DNA from: an uncultured Muribaculaceae bacterium
GTDB lineage: Bacteria; Bacteroidota; Bacteroidia; Bacteroidales; Muribaculaceae
Reading direction: 5' to 3'
DNA: 64,000 nt
NCBI GenBank assembly: GCA_910579675.1
Contig: CAJTUF010000008.1
Span: 44,199-108,198 of the forward strand
The notes below the pieces were generated by a model, which worked only from the letters and a program-made list of their open reading frames with translations, was not told the origin of the DNA and ran no database searches. A program made the translations under genes and the position numbers. Positions within the stretch are counted from its first letter, which is position 1, and each line of letters starts with the position of its first letter. This document shows positions 16,218-24,053 of this stretch, piece by piece.

Positions 16218-16934
16218 TCAAAACGCTACGTCGAGCAGATCCGACAGCTTTTTGATCACCGAGGGGTGAGTGGCGGCATCCTCGTCGGGGGTCCAGCCTT
16301 TGCCTTTGATCCATGCCACCCGGCATCCGAGACTCTCGGCCGGGAGGATATCTTTGCGCAGAGAGTCGCCCACCACGAGCACCTCCCCGGGCTTCATGCC
16401 GAGGGCGTCGACGCCGAGGGCGAAAATGGCGGGATCGGGCTTGCGCACCCCCATCACGGCGCTCTCGATGATGGCCTTGAAGTAGCGGCGCAGGTCGAAG
16501 TCGGTGAGAACGGCCTCGACGTTGCCGTAGAAGTTGCTCACGAGCACCATGGGATAGCGTGAACAGAGGGCTTCGAGCACAGGGCGTGCCTCCTCGACAC
16601 ACTCGCGGGCGGCATTGTAGCAGTAGCGGGCCACGGCCTCGCCAAGATGTCCGTCGGTGTCGGGCTGCATGATCTCCTCGCGGGCGAGCCATTCGAGCTC
16701 TAAGCGCATCTTGATGCGCAGCAGGTCGAGGAAGTTGTGGTGGGGCAGTATGTGGCGGGTGCGGGCGAGTTCGCGCTCGGCATACACATAGGCGTCGCGA
16801 AACTGAGCCTTGTCGATCCCGATTCCGGCGGCTTGGTAGCCGTCCCATATTATTTCGCTCCAGTGGACACCGCGCGAGTCAATGGTGCCGCCGTAGTCAA
16901 ATATTATTCCTTTAATCCTGGGGGTATTTTCCAT
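16218..16934 (-). CDS. HAD-family hydrolase, last gene of the inositol-type operon
   Basis: 238 residues. HAD motif I is F-D-Y-G-G-T-I-D with nucleophile Asp13, but the +2 acid/base Asp of classical phosphatases is Gly15. Motif II Ser is in L-V-S-N-F-Y-G, motif III Lys in V-R-K-P-D-P, and motif IV Asp in V-V-G-D-S-L-R-K-D. A helical cap lies at ~20-110. It starts 23 bases inside the preceding CDP-alcohol phosphotransferase gene. In context it could dephosphorylate a phospho-inositol intermediate; the missing +2 Asp makes this uncertain. Confidence 0.8.
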   Translation of the reverse strand: MENTPRIKGIIFDYGGTIDSRGVHWSEIIWDGYQAAGIGIDKAQFRDAYVYAERELARTRHILPHHNFLDLLRIKMRLELEWLAREEIMQPDTDGHLGEAVARYCYNAARECVEEARPVLEALCSRYPMVLVSNFYGNVEAVLTDFDLRRYFKAIIESAVMGVRKPDPAIFALGVDALGMKPGEVLVVGDSLRKDILPAESLGCRVAWIKGKGWTPDEDAATHPSVIKKLSDLLDVAF

Positions 16935-17907
16935 CTTTAAGCTCTTGAGTGAGTTTGCGGCAAAGGCGTTCGTGGCGCCATATCATCTGTATCATGAGAA
17001 GATTGAGGATGAAAAGCTCGAAGGCGAAGTAGACCCACGGCATGGCGATGAACAGAGAGAAGAAGAGAGCTATCGTGCGCCAGTTGAATGAGAGTATGTT
17101 GGTATACTTCATCAGCGGGAGGCTCAGGCGGCGGAATTCGTCGCGGAAGGCCTTTGGGGCCGGAGCATCGCCGTAGCGGGCGTGGAGCTCGCGGCGCAGT
17201 TCCTGCATGGCGGGTGCTGTGGCCTCCTGCTGGCGGGTGTAGTTGGTGTAGAATGTGAGGGTGAGCTTCTGCCAGAAGTTGCGGCTCCATGAGAGGGAGT
17301 TGAGCTTGGCCTTGAGCAGGGTGTAGTCTTCAAGCTCGCTCCCCTCCTCACCCTTGAGAAAGAAGAGATGGAACTGTCGGTAGCAGTCGGCCATTGCGGC
17401 TTGCTTGGCGTGGCACACACCGGCAGCCACGGCGAGCGCCCAGATGGCCCAGTTGTGGGCCATGAAAAATTCGGAGGTGTGGACCTCCCTGAGGCAAATC
17501 GCCACATAGATGGTGGCAAACCAGAAGTCGCCCGAGAGGCCGTCGAGTATCCGGCCTATGCGCGAATACTGTTTGGTCATGCGGGCGAGCTGTCCGTCGG
17601 CGCTGTCGAAGGAGTTGGCCCAGATGAGCAGGAGCATGCCAATGACATTGATCCACAGCGAGGGATAGTAGAAGCATATGCCGGCTCCCACGCCGAGGAA
17701 AATCGAGGCGATAGTGATGGCGTTTGGGGTGACACCCAGCGCCTTTGCGAGCCGGGCCCAGGCATAGCCTATAGGTCGGTAGAATGCCAGGTCGATGCCC
17801 TCTTCGGTGTCCATCGACTTGAGGGTGGCGCGATAGTCGGCTCTCATGCGCTCGAAAGCCGAGGGATTGTCGCGCCGGGTCGGGGCGGTGTCGGGAGTAG
17901 GGGTCAT
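16912..17907 (-). CDS. CDP-alcohol phosphatidyltransferase family membrane enzyme
   Basis: 331 residues from ATG 17907, which overlaps the upstream stop as ATGA. It has about six membrane segments. The family motif DxxDGxxAR-x8-GxxxD is intact (Asp101, Asp104, Gly105, Arg109, Gly118, Asp122), but the last acid, normally four residues after Asp122, is Gly126 with Asp127 next to it. The family transfers a phospho-alcohol from a CDP-activated donor to an acceptor alcohol. With inositol-phosphate synthase close by, a phosphatidylinositol(-phosphate) synthase or a CDP-inositol-using transferase is likely. A cytosolic segment of ~100 residues (about 195-270) interrupts the membrane part. Confidence 0.85.
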   Translation of the reverse strand: MTPTPDTAPTRRDNPSAFERMRADYRATLKSMDTEEGIDLAFYRPIGYAWARLAKALGVTPNAITIASIFLGVGAGICFYYPSLWINVIGMLLLIWANSFDSADGQLARMTKQYSRIGRILDGLSGDFWFATIYVAICLREVHTSEFFMAHNWAIWALAVAAGVCHAKQAAMADCYRQFHLFFLKGEEGSELEDYTLLKAKLNSLSWSRNFWQKLTLTFYTNYTRQQEATAPAMQELRRELHARYGDAPAPKAFRDEFRRLSLPLMKYTNILSFNWRTIALFFSLFIAMPWVYFAFELFILNLLMIQMIWRHERLCRKLTQELKDGKYPQD

Positions 17908-18785
17908 AGCGGGTTGCTGGCGGTGAAGTCTTTGATGAGGTTGACTATGGCTTTGGCTATGTGGGGAGCTGCCTGATTGCGGCATGGGGCGAAGCTGGGC
18001 CAGTCGTTGAAGTCGATGATGCGTATCTCGCCTTCGGGGCTCACGATGCAGTCGCCGCCATACACCACTACGTCGAGGGCTTCGGATGCGCGCGAACATA
18101 TGTCGCGGAGCTCCTTGAGGTCGAATTCGATACCTTTGGAGCGGCCGTTGATGGCTTCGTGGCCATATTTGGAGTGACCTTCGTCGAAGGGGTAGAACCA
18201 GAAGAAGTATGAGCTGCCGCGGACGCCGTAGAATTTTATGAGGTCGCCCTCGAGGTGGCGGTTGATCACGGCGCGTCTTATGCCCCGGAGGAAATATTCC
18301 TGAAGCACCTCCTGCGCCTCCTCAGGGTGGCGCACATAGCTCACATCTTCCTTGTGCATGGCGTGGAAGTCGCCGCGCTTGATCCATGCGCGGGTCATCC
18401 CGGCATCGCGCAGGGCGGCTGTCACGGCCTCGTCGGTGTTGACTATCAGGCTCTCGGGATAGGGAATGCCGGATCCGAGGAGGATGCGGGTCATGCGCTC
18501 GCGGGTACAGTTTTCGATGCCGTAGCCTGAGTTGATCACCAGACATCCGTCATCTTCCATCTTCTGGAGTATGGCTATCGACCGCTGTTCGCGACACATG
18601 TCTACGATAATGCGTTCGCCGCGCAGGGCTCCGGCGGCCAGTTGCTCTTCGGAGTAGACATTGACCTCGTAGCCACGCTTGCGGAGCTGCTCGGCCACGA
18701 GATTGAATATGGCGGCATCGTTGCCGATATGATTGGGCGAGTATGCGCCGGCTCTCATTATGCCGGCAATCTTTATTTCAGCCAT
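17904..18785 (-). CDS. ATP-grasp family ligase-like protein
   Basis: 293 residues. The N-terminal A-G-I-M-R-A-G-A-Y-S-P-N-H-I-G-N-D and the C-terminal metal/ATP site I-R-I-I-D-F-N-D-W-P-S-F-A-P-C-R fit ATP-grasp enzymes of the RimK/glutathione synthetase type. The central Lys (W-I-K-R-G-D) and E-G-D-L-I-K-F-Y support this. Such enzymes join a carboxylate to an amine or thiol through an acyl-phosphate. The substrate is unknown. Its place between the nucleotidyltransferase and the CDP-alcohol transferase (4-base overlap with the latter) suggests it modifies the same lipid head group or a related small molecule. Confidence 0.75.
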   Translation of the reverse strand: MAEIKIAGIMRAGAYSPNHIGNDAAIFNLVAEQLRKRGYEVNVYSEEQLAAGALRGERIIVDMCREQRSIAILQKMEDDGCLVINSGYGIENCTRERMTRILLGSGIPYPESLIVNTDEAVTAALRDAGMTRAWIKRGDFHAMHKEDVSYVRHPEEAQEVLQEYFLRGIRRAVINRHLEGDLIKFYGVRGSSYFFWFYPFDEGHSKYGHEAINGRSKGIEFDLKELRDICSRASEALDVVVYGGDCIVSPEGEIRIIDFNDWPSFAPCRNQAAPHIAKAIVNLIKDFTASNPL

Positions 18786-18850
18786 TGAGGCTTGATGGTT
18801 TAGGGTGATGATTGATAATGTGTTGTGGCGATTGGTGGCCGGGGCGGCGC

Positions 18851-19561
18851 TCAGGAGCGTATGAAAGCCTCGGCGCCGGGTATGTCCGACGCATGGTCGA
18901 CATCGACAATCTTCTCTATGGGATAGGCGCGCAGGCGCAGGCCGGCTTCGACAAGGGCGCGCTGATAGTTGCGCATTCTTGCCACTCCGCGGGCCATGCA
19001 GTCGTCGAGCACCTTTATGGCCGGAGCGGTAAGGCCGTAGATTCCTCCCGACACATACTTCACTCCGTCGGCCGGGGCATCGAGGAAGCCGGTGATGCGC
19101 ATATCGGTGCCGGTGGCCACATAGAGGGGCTTTTCATCGTCGATAAACGGGGTCACGGCCATGTAGCCGTCGGCCTCGGAGTCGGCCTCGAATGCCGAGA
19201 TGTAGCTCATGAAGTCGGGTTGACGGAAGATGGTGTCGACTGTGGTGAGGCAGAACTTGCCCGAAGCGGCATCGGCGGGAAGAGCGCGGCTCACCTCGTA
19301 GAAGCTGTGCATGGAGCTCGGGGTCGACTTTACTACCAGCCGCAGGGGCACCGGGAGGCGGAGCGACCTCAGGTAGTCGGCCACCTCGGTCATCTGCTCG
19401 TTGACAATGACAGTGAGGCTCTCGGGATTGCACGACATGAAGATGTCGATCAGGCGTCCTATCATCGGGCGGCCGTCGAGCATCACGAGCGGCTTGGGGA
19501 GCTCCACACCTTCCTGCCGGAGGCGCGAGCCTTCACCGGCGGCTATGATGGCATAATTCAT
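18851..19561 (-). CDS. sugar/alditol-phosphate nucleotidyltransferase (candidate inositol-phosphate cytidylyltransferase)
   Basis: 236 residues. The NTP-transferase signature A-A-G-E-G-S-R-L (7-14) is followed by L-P-K-P-L-V (20-25), then a Rossmann-like domain with T-T-V-D-T-I-F. The family activates sugar-1-phosphates or similar alcohol phosphates with NTP. In an operon with a CDP-alcohol phosphotransferase and near inositol-phosphate synthase, CTP:inositol-1-phosphate cytidylyltransferase is an attractive guess, as in archaeal di-inositol-phosphate synthesis. This is inference from context. It is 56 bases downstream of pdxA and 65 bases upstream of the ATP-grasp gene. Confidence 0.8.
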   Translation of the reverse strand: MNYAIIAAGEGSRLRQEGVELPKPLVMLDGRPMIGRLIDIFMSCNPESLTVIVNEQMTEVADYLRSLRLPVPLRLVVKSTPSSMHSFYEVSRALPADAASGKFCLTTVDTIFRQPDFMSYISAFEADSEADGYMAVTPFIDDEKPLYVATGTDMRITGFLDAPADGVKYVSGGIYGLTAPAIKVLDDCMARGVARMRNYQRALVEAGLRLRAYPIEKIVDVDHASDIPGAEAFIRS

Positions 19562-19617
19562 ATTGGGCTTATGGGGGGGGAGTGATATGGATTGGCTTTG
19601 ATGGATGGGGAGGAGGG

Positions 19618-20715
19618 TCAGTCGTCGGATTTCGACAGGTCGACCGAGGCATCGTGGCGTGAGCGCTCATGGTAGTGCTTGGCCAGAGGGTTGGCGGTGC
19701 GCTCGGTGTGGGCGTCGCGTCGGCGGGCTATGTCGATGGCCTCGTAGATGGCCGCGCGCATGGAGTCGGGCGATGCTATGCCCTGGCCCGCTATGTCGTA
19801 GCCGGTGCCGTGGTCGGGCGATGTGCGCACGAAGGGGAGGCCGGCGGTGAAGTTCACACCCGAATCCATGGCGATGGTCTTGAAGGGGGCGAGGCCCTGG
19901 TCGTGGTACATGGCGAGTACGCCGTCGAAGTGTTTCCACTGTCCCGAGCCAAAAAATCCGTCGGCGGCATAGGGTCCGAAGGCGCCAATCTTTTCCGATG
20001 CGGCATCAAAGATTGCGGGCGAAATGATCTCGCTCTCCTCGGTGCCCAGCAGATTCTGCTCGCCGGCATGGGGGTTGAGCGACAGAACGGCTATGCGGGG
20101 CCTCACGATGCCGAAGTCGCGTCGCAGCGAGGTGTCGAGGGCCTTTATCTTCTCGACCACGAGCTCACGGGTGAGAGTTGAGGCTATGCGCGACACCGGG
20201 ATATGGGCGGTGGCGAGGGCCACACGCAGATTGCCGGCCACCATTATCATGAGCGCCTTTGAGCCGTCGCCGGCAAGCGATTCGAGATATTCCGTGTGGC
20301 CCGGAAACACGAATGTGTCGCTCTGGATGGAGCGCTTGTTGATGGGGGCGGTGACGAGGGCGTCGATCTTGCCGTCGCGCAGGTCGGCGGTGGCGCGTTC
20401 GAGGGCAGCAAAGGCGGCCTGTCCGGCGGCCTGTGTGGGCTGTCCGAGGTCGATCTTCACATCGTCGGGCACCACATTGATGATCGTGTACTCGTCGGGG
20501 AGAGCTTCGGAGGCGTCTTCGCGGGTCACGAAATTGACCTGCGCCAGATTCATACCCTTGCGGTGGTAGGTGGCCATGCGTCCTGAGCCGTAGACTATGG
20601 GGGTGCAGAGCTCGAGGATGCGCTGATCTTCGAGGGTCTTGAGAATTATTTCATAGCCAATACCGTTGGTGTCGCCGTGGGTAATGCCTATGCGTGGTTT
20701 TGTATCGGGTGTCAT
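19618..20715 (-). CDS. pdxA: 4-hydroxythreonine-4-phosphate dehydrogenase
   Basis: 365 residues from ATG 20715. Motifs: G-I-T-H-G-D-T-N-G-I-G-Y-E, T-A-P-I-N-K, F-P-G-H-T-E-Y-L, L-N-P-H-A-G-E, Y-H-D-Q-G-L-A-P-F-K and T-S-P-D-H-G-T-G-Y-D-I-A-G, all typical of PdxA and including the metal-binding histidines. It oxidises 4-phosphohydroxy-threonine in pyridoxal phosphate synthesis. It is the first gene of the operon leading into the nucleotidyltransferase/ATP-grasp/CDP-alcohol genes. Its link to them may be just co-transcription. Divergent from the XRE-ImmA gene. Confidence 0.95.
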   Translation of the reverse strand: MTPDTKPRIGITHGDTNGIGYEIILKTLEDQRILELCTPIVYGSGRMATYHRKGMNLAQVNFVTREDASEALPDEYTIINVVPDDVKIDLGQPTQAAGQAAFAALERATADLRDGKIDALVTAPINKRSIQSDTFVFPGHTEYLESLAGDGSKALMIMVAGNLRVALATAHIPVSRIASTLTRELVVEKIKALDTSLRRDFGIVRPRIAVLSLNPHAGEQNLLGTEESEIISPAIFDAASEKIGAFGPYAADGFFGSGQWKHFDGVLAMYHDQGLAPFKTIAMDSGVNFTAGLPFVRTSPDHGTGYDIAGQGIASPDSMRAAIYEAIDIARRRDAHTERTANPLAKHYHERSRHDASVDLSKSDD

Positions 20716-20878
20716 TGATAGTGGTTCTTGTCGTAATGACCGGCGCGGAGGTACACATTGCGCCAATCAAGCCGCTAAGTTACACATTTTCTCGCAAACG
20801 GCCCTCCTCCCGCCCCAACTTTCAGCGCACCCCGCCATTTGCGGAGGCGCTTTTTGTGATGCGAAAGAGCTTTTTCCG

Positions 20879-20909
20879 GTTGACATATGGATTATTTTTA
20901 CTACTTTTG
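20879..20909 (+). promoter_or_regulatory. promoter of the XRE-ImmA/PIN pair
   Basis: GTTG (20879-20882), 19-base spacer, TACTTTTG (20902-20909), 22 bases before the ATG at 20931. This places the start and excludes a longer open frame upstream. Confidence 0.7.
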
Positions 20910-20930
20910 TCAACCAAATCATCAATCAAC

Positions 20931-21989
20931 ATGAATAAGCAAACCAACGATATATTCCCACGCCGGCTCCGACAGGCGCGGCTGATGAAAGGCTTTTCTC
21001 TTGAACGGCTGGCCCGGTCGGTCGCTCCGTCGGTCACCCGTCAGGCAGTAAGCAAGTATGAAAATGGTCTTATGATGCCCGACAGTCGTGTGCTGATAGC
21101 ATTTGCGGCAGCGCTCGGCGTCAAGGTCGACTATTTCTTCCGCCCGTTTACGGTCGAAGTGGATCGGGTGGAGTTCAGAAAGAAGTCTAAATTTCCTGAA
21201 TGGATGGCTAATGCTGTGAAAGAGAAGGTGAGGGCGGAGTTGGAACGCTATCTCGAAGTGGAGCAGCTTTGCGGATGCGCCACTTCATTTTCATTGCCTC
21301 GCAAGCGTGTTGCCACTACAGGTGAGGCTGTGGCCCATGCAGGTGAGGTGCGCAGGTGTCTTGGCTTGGGCTGCGATGGCATTTCCAACGTGATAGAAGT
21401 ATTGGAGGATAACGGCGTCAAGGTGATTGAGATAGCGGAGGATGACGACTTTGACGGATTGAGCGGCTATGCCAATGGCTCTATTCCTCTCATAGTGGTC
21501 AATGGTAATTTTACAGCCGAGCGCAAACGCTTCACGGCGCTGCATGAGCTGGGCCACCTGCTGCTGGATATTCCCGAAGATGTGTCGTCAAAGGATATTG
21601 AGCGGATATGCAATGATTTTGCGAGCGAGCTCATGTTGCCTGTCAGTGTGCTCAAATCAAAAGTAGGTGATTCGCGCCACGATATATCGCTGTCGGAACT
21701 TACCGACATACAGCGTCAGTTTGGTATCTCAGTCGACGATATTATGATGGCGTTGCGGTCGGGCAATGTGATTTCAGACAAGCGCTATTCAGGGTATCTG
21801 GTCAAGAAAAACAGACTCCCGGATTTCAGGCGGCTTGTTGAGACCTCGCGTGTCGGCGACGAACATTCGGGGCGGTTTGAGCGCATGGTTTACCGCGCAC
21901 TGGCCGATGAGGCTATATCATTTTCCAAAGCGGCGGTGCTTCTGAATACTTCTGTCGGGAGGGTCAAGTCTCAGCTTCAGTTGGTGTAG
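20931..21989 (+). CDS. XRE-type HTH protein fused to ImmA/IrrE metallo-endopeptidase
   Basis: 352 residues. Helix-turn-helix at ~8-65 (R-R-L-R-Q-A-R-L-M-K-G-F-S-L-E-R-L-A, V-S-K-Y-E-N-G). An ImmA/IrrE (COG2856) domain lies at about 150-270 with zinc motif H-E-L-G-H near 205 and a downstream E/N-x-F-A-S-E-L-M-L-P that gives the third ligand. Such proteins are antitoxins/transcription regulators that can cut a partner repressor. The next gene, 3 bases downstream, is a PIN-domain protein, so the pair probably forms a toxin-antitoxin-like unit. Confidence 0.9.
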   Translation: MNKQTNDIFPRRLRQARLMKGFSLERLARSVAPSVTRQAVSKYENGLMMPDSRVLIAFAAALGVKVDYFFRPFTVEVDRVEFRKKSKFPEWMANAVKEKVRAELERYLEVEQLCGCATSFSLPRKRVATTGEAVAHAGEVRRCLGLGCDGISNVIEVLEDNGVKVIEIAEDDDFDGLSGYANGSIPLIVVNGNFTAERKRFTALHELGHLLLDIPEDVSSKDIERICNDFASELMLPVSVLKSKVGDSRHDISLSELTDIQRQFGISVDDIMMALRSGNVISDKRYSGYLVKKNRLPDFRRLVETSRVGDEHSGRFERMVYRALADEAISFSKAAVLLNTSVGRVKSQLQLV

Positions 21990-21992
21990 CGG

Positions 21993-22499
21993 ATGGAGAT
22001 AATAGTCAACGATACAAATATCTTTATCGACCTCCATTCGATAGGATTGCTAAGCCAGTTTTGCTTGTTGCCTTACGAGATACGCACGGTGGATTTCGTC
22101 ATGGCCGAAATTGTCGATAAGCGTCAGCGCGAAGACATGGAGCGACTTTTAGGGGAAGGGAAGATAAAGGTTGAGAGTTTCACCCCGGAGGAGCTTATGG
22201 AGATTGTGGATGAGCATGATGCTGTGTCAGGCAATCTTTCCATACCCGACTGCTCGGTATGCTACTATGCCCGTAAACATGACATAACTCTGATTACGGG
22301 CGACCGTCGGCTGCGCAGATATGCCGAGGCGCAGAATCTCAGAGTGCGCGGTATCCTTTTTGTGTTTGATGAGCTTGTGAGCCGGTCTGTCGTTTCGCCG
22401 GAAGTCGCCGCAGATAAATTGACGGAATTATATTCAATCAACGTGCGTCTGCCAAAGTCGGAGATCCAATGGCGGATTGAACGCTGGGCTGGTGGTTAG
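21993..22499 (+). CDS. PIN-domain protein (probable toxin-like RNase)
   Basis: 168 residues. PIN acidic residues: Asp7 in V-N-D-T-N-I-F, Glu in V-M-A-E-I-V, Asp in I-P-D-C-S-V, and Asp in I-T-G-D-R-R-L-R, the last being the typical PIN C-terminal motif. PIN proteins are Mg-dependent RNases. The gene follows the XRE-ImmA gene by 3 bases, so it is surely co-transcribed. The start ATG at 21993 is the only in-frame one near the upstream stop. Confidence 0.85.
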   Translation: MEIIVNDTNIFIDLHSIGLLSQFCLLPYEIRTVDFVMAEIVDKRQREDMERLLGEGKIKVESFTPEELMEIVDEHDAVSGNLSIPDCSVCYYARKHDITLITGDRRLRRYAEAQNLRVRGILFVFDELVSRSVVSPEVAADKLTELYSINVRLPKSEIQWRIERWAGG

Positions 22500-22512
22500 A
22501 CTGGTCGCGGGG

Positions 22513-22544
22513 GTTGCGGGGGCGGGAATAATGACTTAACTTTG
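22513..22544 (+). promoter_or_regulatory. promoter of the DUF418 gene
   Basis: GTTG (22513-22516), 20-base spacer, TAACTTTG (22537-22544), 71 bases before ATG 22616. Confidence 0.6.
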
Positions 22545-22615
22545 CGGAGGCGACAGGCCTTGCGGTCGGGGCCTGCTGTCTGTTCCAACTATCTATCTGA
22601 CCATTGTCTACAACC

Positions 22616-23824
22616 ATGATTGCAACTTCGATTTCTGCTCCCGACGCTCTGGAGCGCCACCCGAGGGTCGATGTGGCCGATGTGCTCCGCGGCTTTGCCG
22701 TGATGGCCATTGTCCTGATCCATGCCATAGAGCATTTCAACTTCTATTCATTCCCGCCCACCGAGGGCCAGAGCGTGTGGCTCAACTTTGCCGACCGCGC
22801 CATATGGGATGGGATTTTCTTTCTCTTTGCGGGCAAGGCCTACGCTATCTTCGCGCTCCTGTTTGGCTTCAGTTTCTTTATCCAGGACGACAACCGGCGT
22901 CGGCGCGGCAGCGATTTCAGAGGCCGGTTCTGCTGGCGCCTTGTGCTGCTGCTGCTTGTGGGTCAGCTCAATGCTGCGTTTTTCACCGCTGAGGTGCTGG
23001 TGCTCTATGCTCTGGTGGGGTTTGTGTTGCCTCTGGTGTGCCGTCTCTCTACCCGGGCTCTGCTCATCCTTGCGGGAGTGTGTGTGATGCAGCCCATGTG
23101 TCTGTGGCAGATAGCCCGCGCTGCGGCCGATCCTGACTATACCATCCTTGCTTTCGACACCTCGTCGTACTGGGCCGCAACCTTTGAGGCGCAGAGCACC
23201 GCCGGCTTCTGGGAAACCGTCAAGGTGAATCTGTGGGAGGGGCAGCTGGCATCGCTGGCCTGGGCCTGGGACCACGGGCGGGTGTTTCAGACCGCAGGGC
23301 TATTCATCGCCGGTATGCTCATCGGGCGTCATGGCTGGCTGCTTGAGTGCAATCTGCCCAAGTGGGGCAGGGTGCTGGCCGTGGCCATATGCTGTTTTTT
23401 CCCGCTCTACGGCCTCAACAACATGGTGGGGCAGTTCGTGGCCAACCCCAATATCCTCACCCCGGCCAAGACGCTGCTGTCGTCGCTTGCCAATCTGAGC
23501 TTCATGCTCATGCTCGTGAGCGGCATTATGTTTGCCTACTACAAGACCTCACGCCTCGGCTCGCTTCTCGACCGCCTTCGCCCCTATGGCCGCATGAGCA
23601 TGACCAACTATGTGACGCAGGGCATCATAGGCTCGGCCCTGTTTTATCACTGGGGCTTGTTTCTGCAGCTCGGCATCACGGCCAGCGAGCTCGTCGGCAT
23701 AGCCATCTTCATGGTGCAGTATGCCGTGTGCCGCATCTGGGTAAACCATCACACCCACGGGCCCCTCGAATATCTCTGGAAGCGCGCCACATGGATCGAA
23801 TGGCCCTTTGGCGGCGGGCGTTAA
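22616..23824 (+). CDS. DUF418-family polytopic membrane protein
   Basis: 402 residues from ATG 22616 (a TTG four codons upstream is less likely). The N-terminal R-V-D-V-A-D-V-L-R-G-F-A-V-M-A-I-V-L-I-H and about nine to ten membrane segments fit the DUF418/YeiB group, distantly related to membrane acyltransferases. The C-terminal part shows the family pattern G-R-M-S-M-T-N-Y, then P-L-E-Y-L-W-K. Function and substrate are unknown; some relatives acylate surface molecules. Confidence 0.85.
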   Translation: MIATSISAPDALERHPRVDVADVLRGFAVMAIVLIHAIEHFNFYSFPPTEGQSVWLNFADRAIWDGIFFLFAGKAYAIFALLFGFSFFIQDDNRRRRGSDFRGRFCWRLVLLLLVGQLNAAFFTAEVLVLYALVGFVLPLVCRLSTRALLILAGVCVMQPMCLWQIARAAADPDYTILAFDTSSYWAATFEAQSTAGFWETVKVNLWEGQLASLAWAWDHGRVFQTAGLFIAGMLIGRHGWLLECNLPKWGRVLAVAICCFFPLYGLNNMVGQFVANPNILTPAKTLLSSLANLSFMLMLVSGIMFAYYKTSRLGSLLDRLRPYGRMSMTNYVTQGIIGSALFYHWGLFLQLGITASELVGIAIFMVQYAVCRIWVNHHTHGPLEYLWKRATWIEWPFGGGR

Positions 23825-23869
23825 CACTTGTGAATTAGTAATTTTTAGCTTTTGTTGGCGATAAATGTA

Positions 23870-23900
23870 TTGCGCATGAGCCGCTTATGAGCTAACTTTG
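23870..23900 (+). promoter_or_regulatory. orphan plus-strand promoter
   Basis: TTG (23870-23872), 20-base spacer, TAACTTTG (23893-23900). No plus-strand gene follows before the convergent gluQ end at 24054. A hairpin follows at 24023-24046. Confidence 0.5.
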
Positions 23901-23904
23901 CATT

Positions 23905-24053
23905 GCAAAAACAACCGACGGGCCGGGCGGCCCCCACAGAAGCTCCGCCGCCTCTTGCCCCCGGGTGTTGGCAGACAATGCAACAATACATCATATATAC
24001 TTGAATTTTGGTTATGAGGGAGGTGCGCTACTGTGAAGTAGTGCACTTTCAAT
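23905..24053 (+). ncRNA. candidate small RNA between DUF418 gene and gluQ
   Basis: The stretch from the orphan promoter to a 10-bp stem with GTGA loop (24023-24046) has no plausible coding frame (only an 8-codon one) and contains GC-rich segments. It could be a ~145-nt transcript. Evidence is the promoter and hairpin only. Confidence 0.3.
24023..24046 (+). terminator. hairpin followed by T-rich stretch
   Basis: GTGCGCTACT, loop GTGA, AGTAGTGCAC (one G-T pair), then TTTCAATTTAT. A weak plus-strand terminator, either for the DUF418 gene or for the orphan transcript. Confidence 0.45.
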
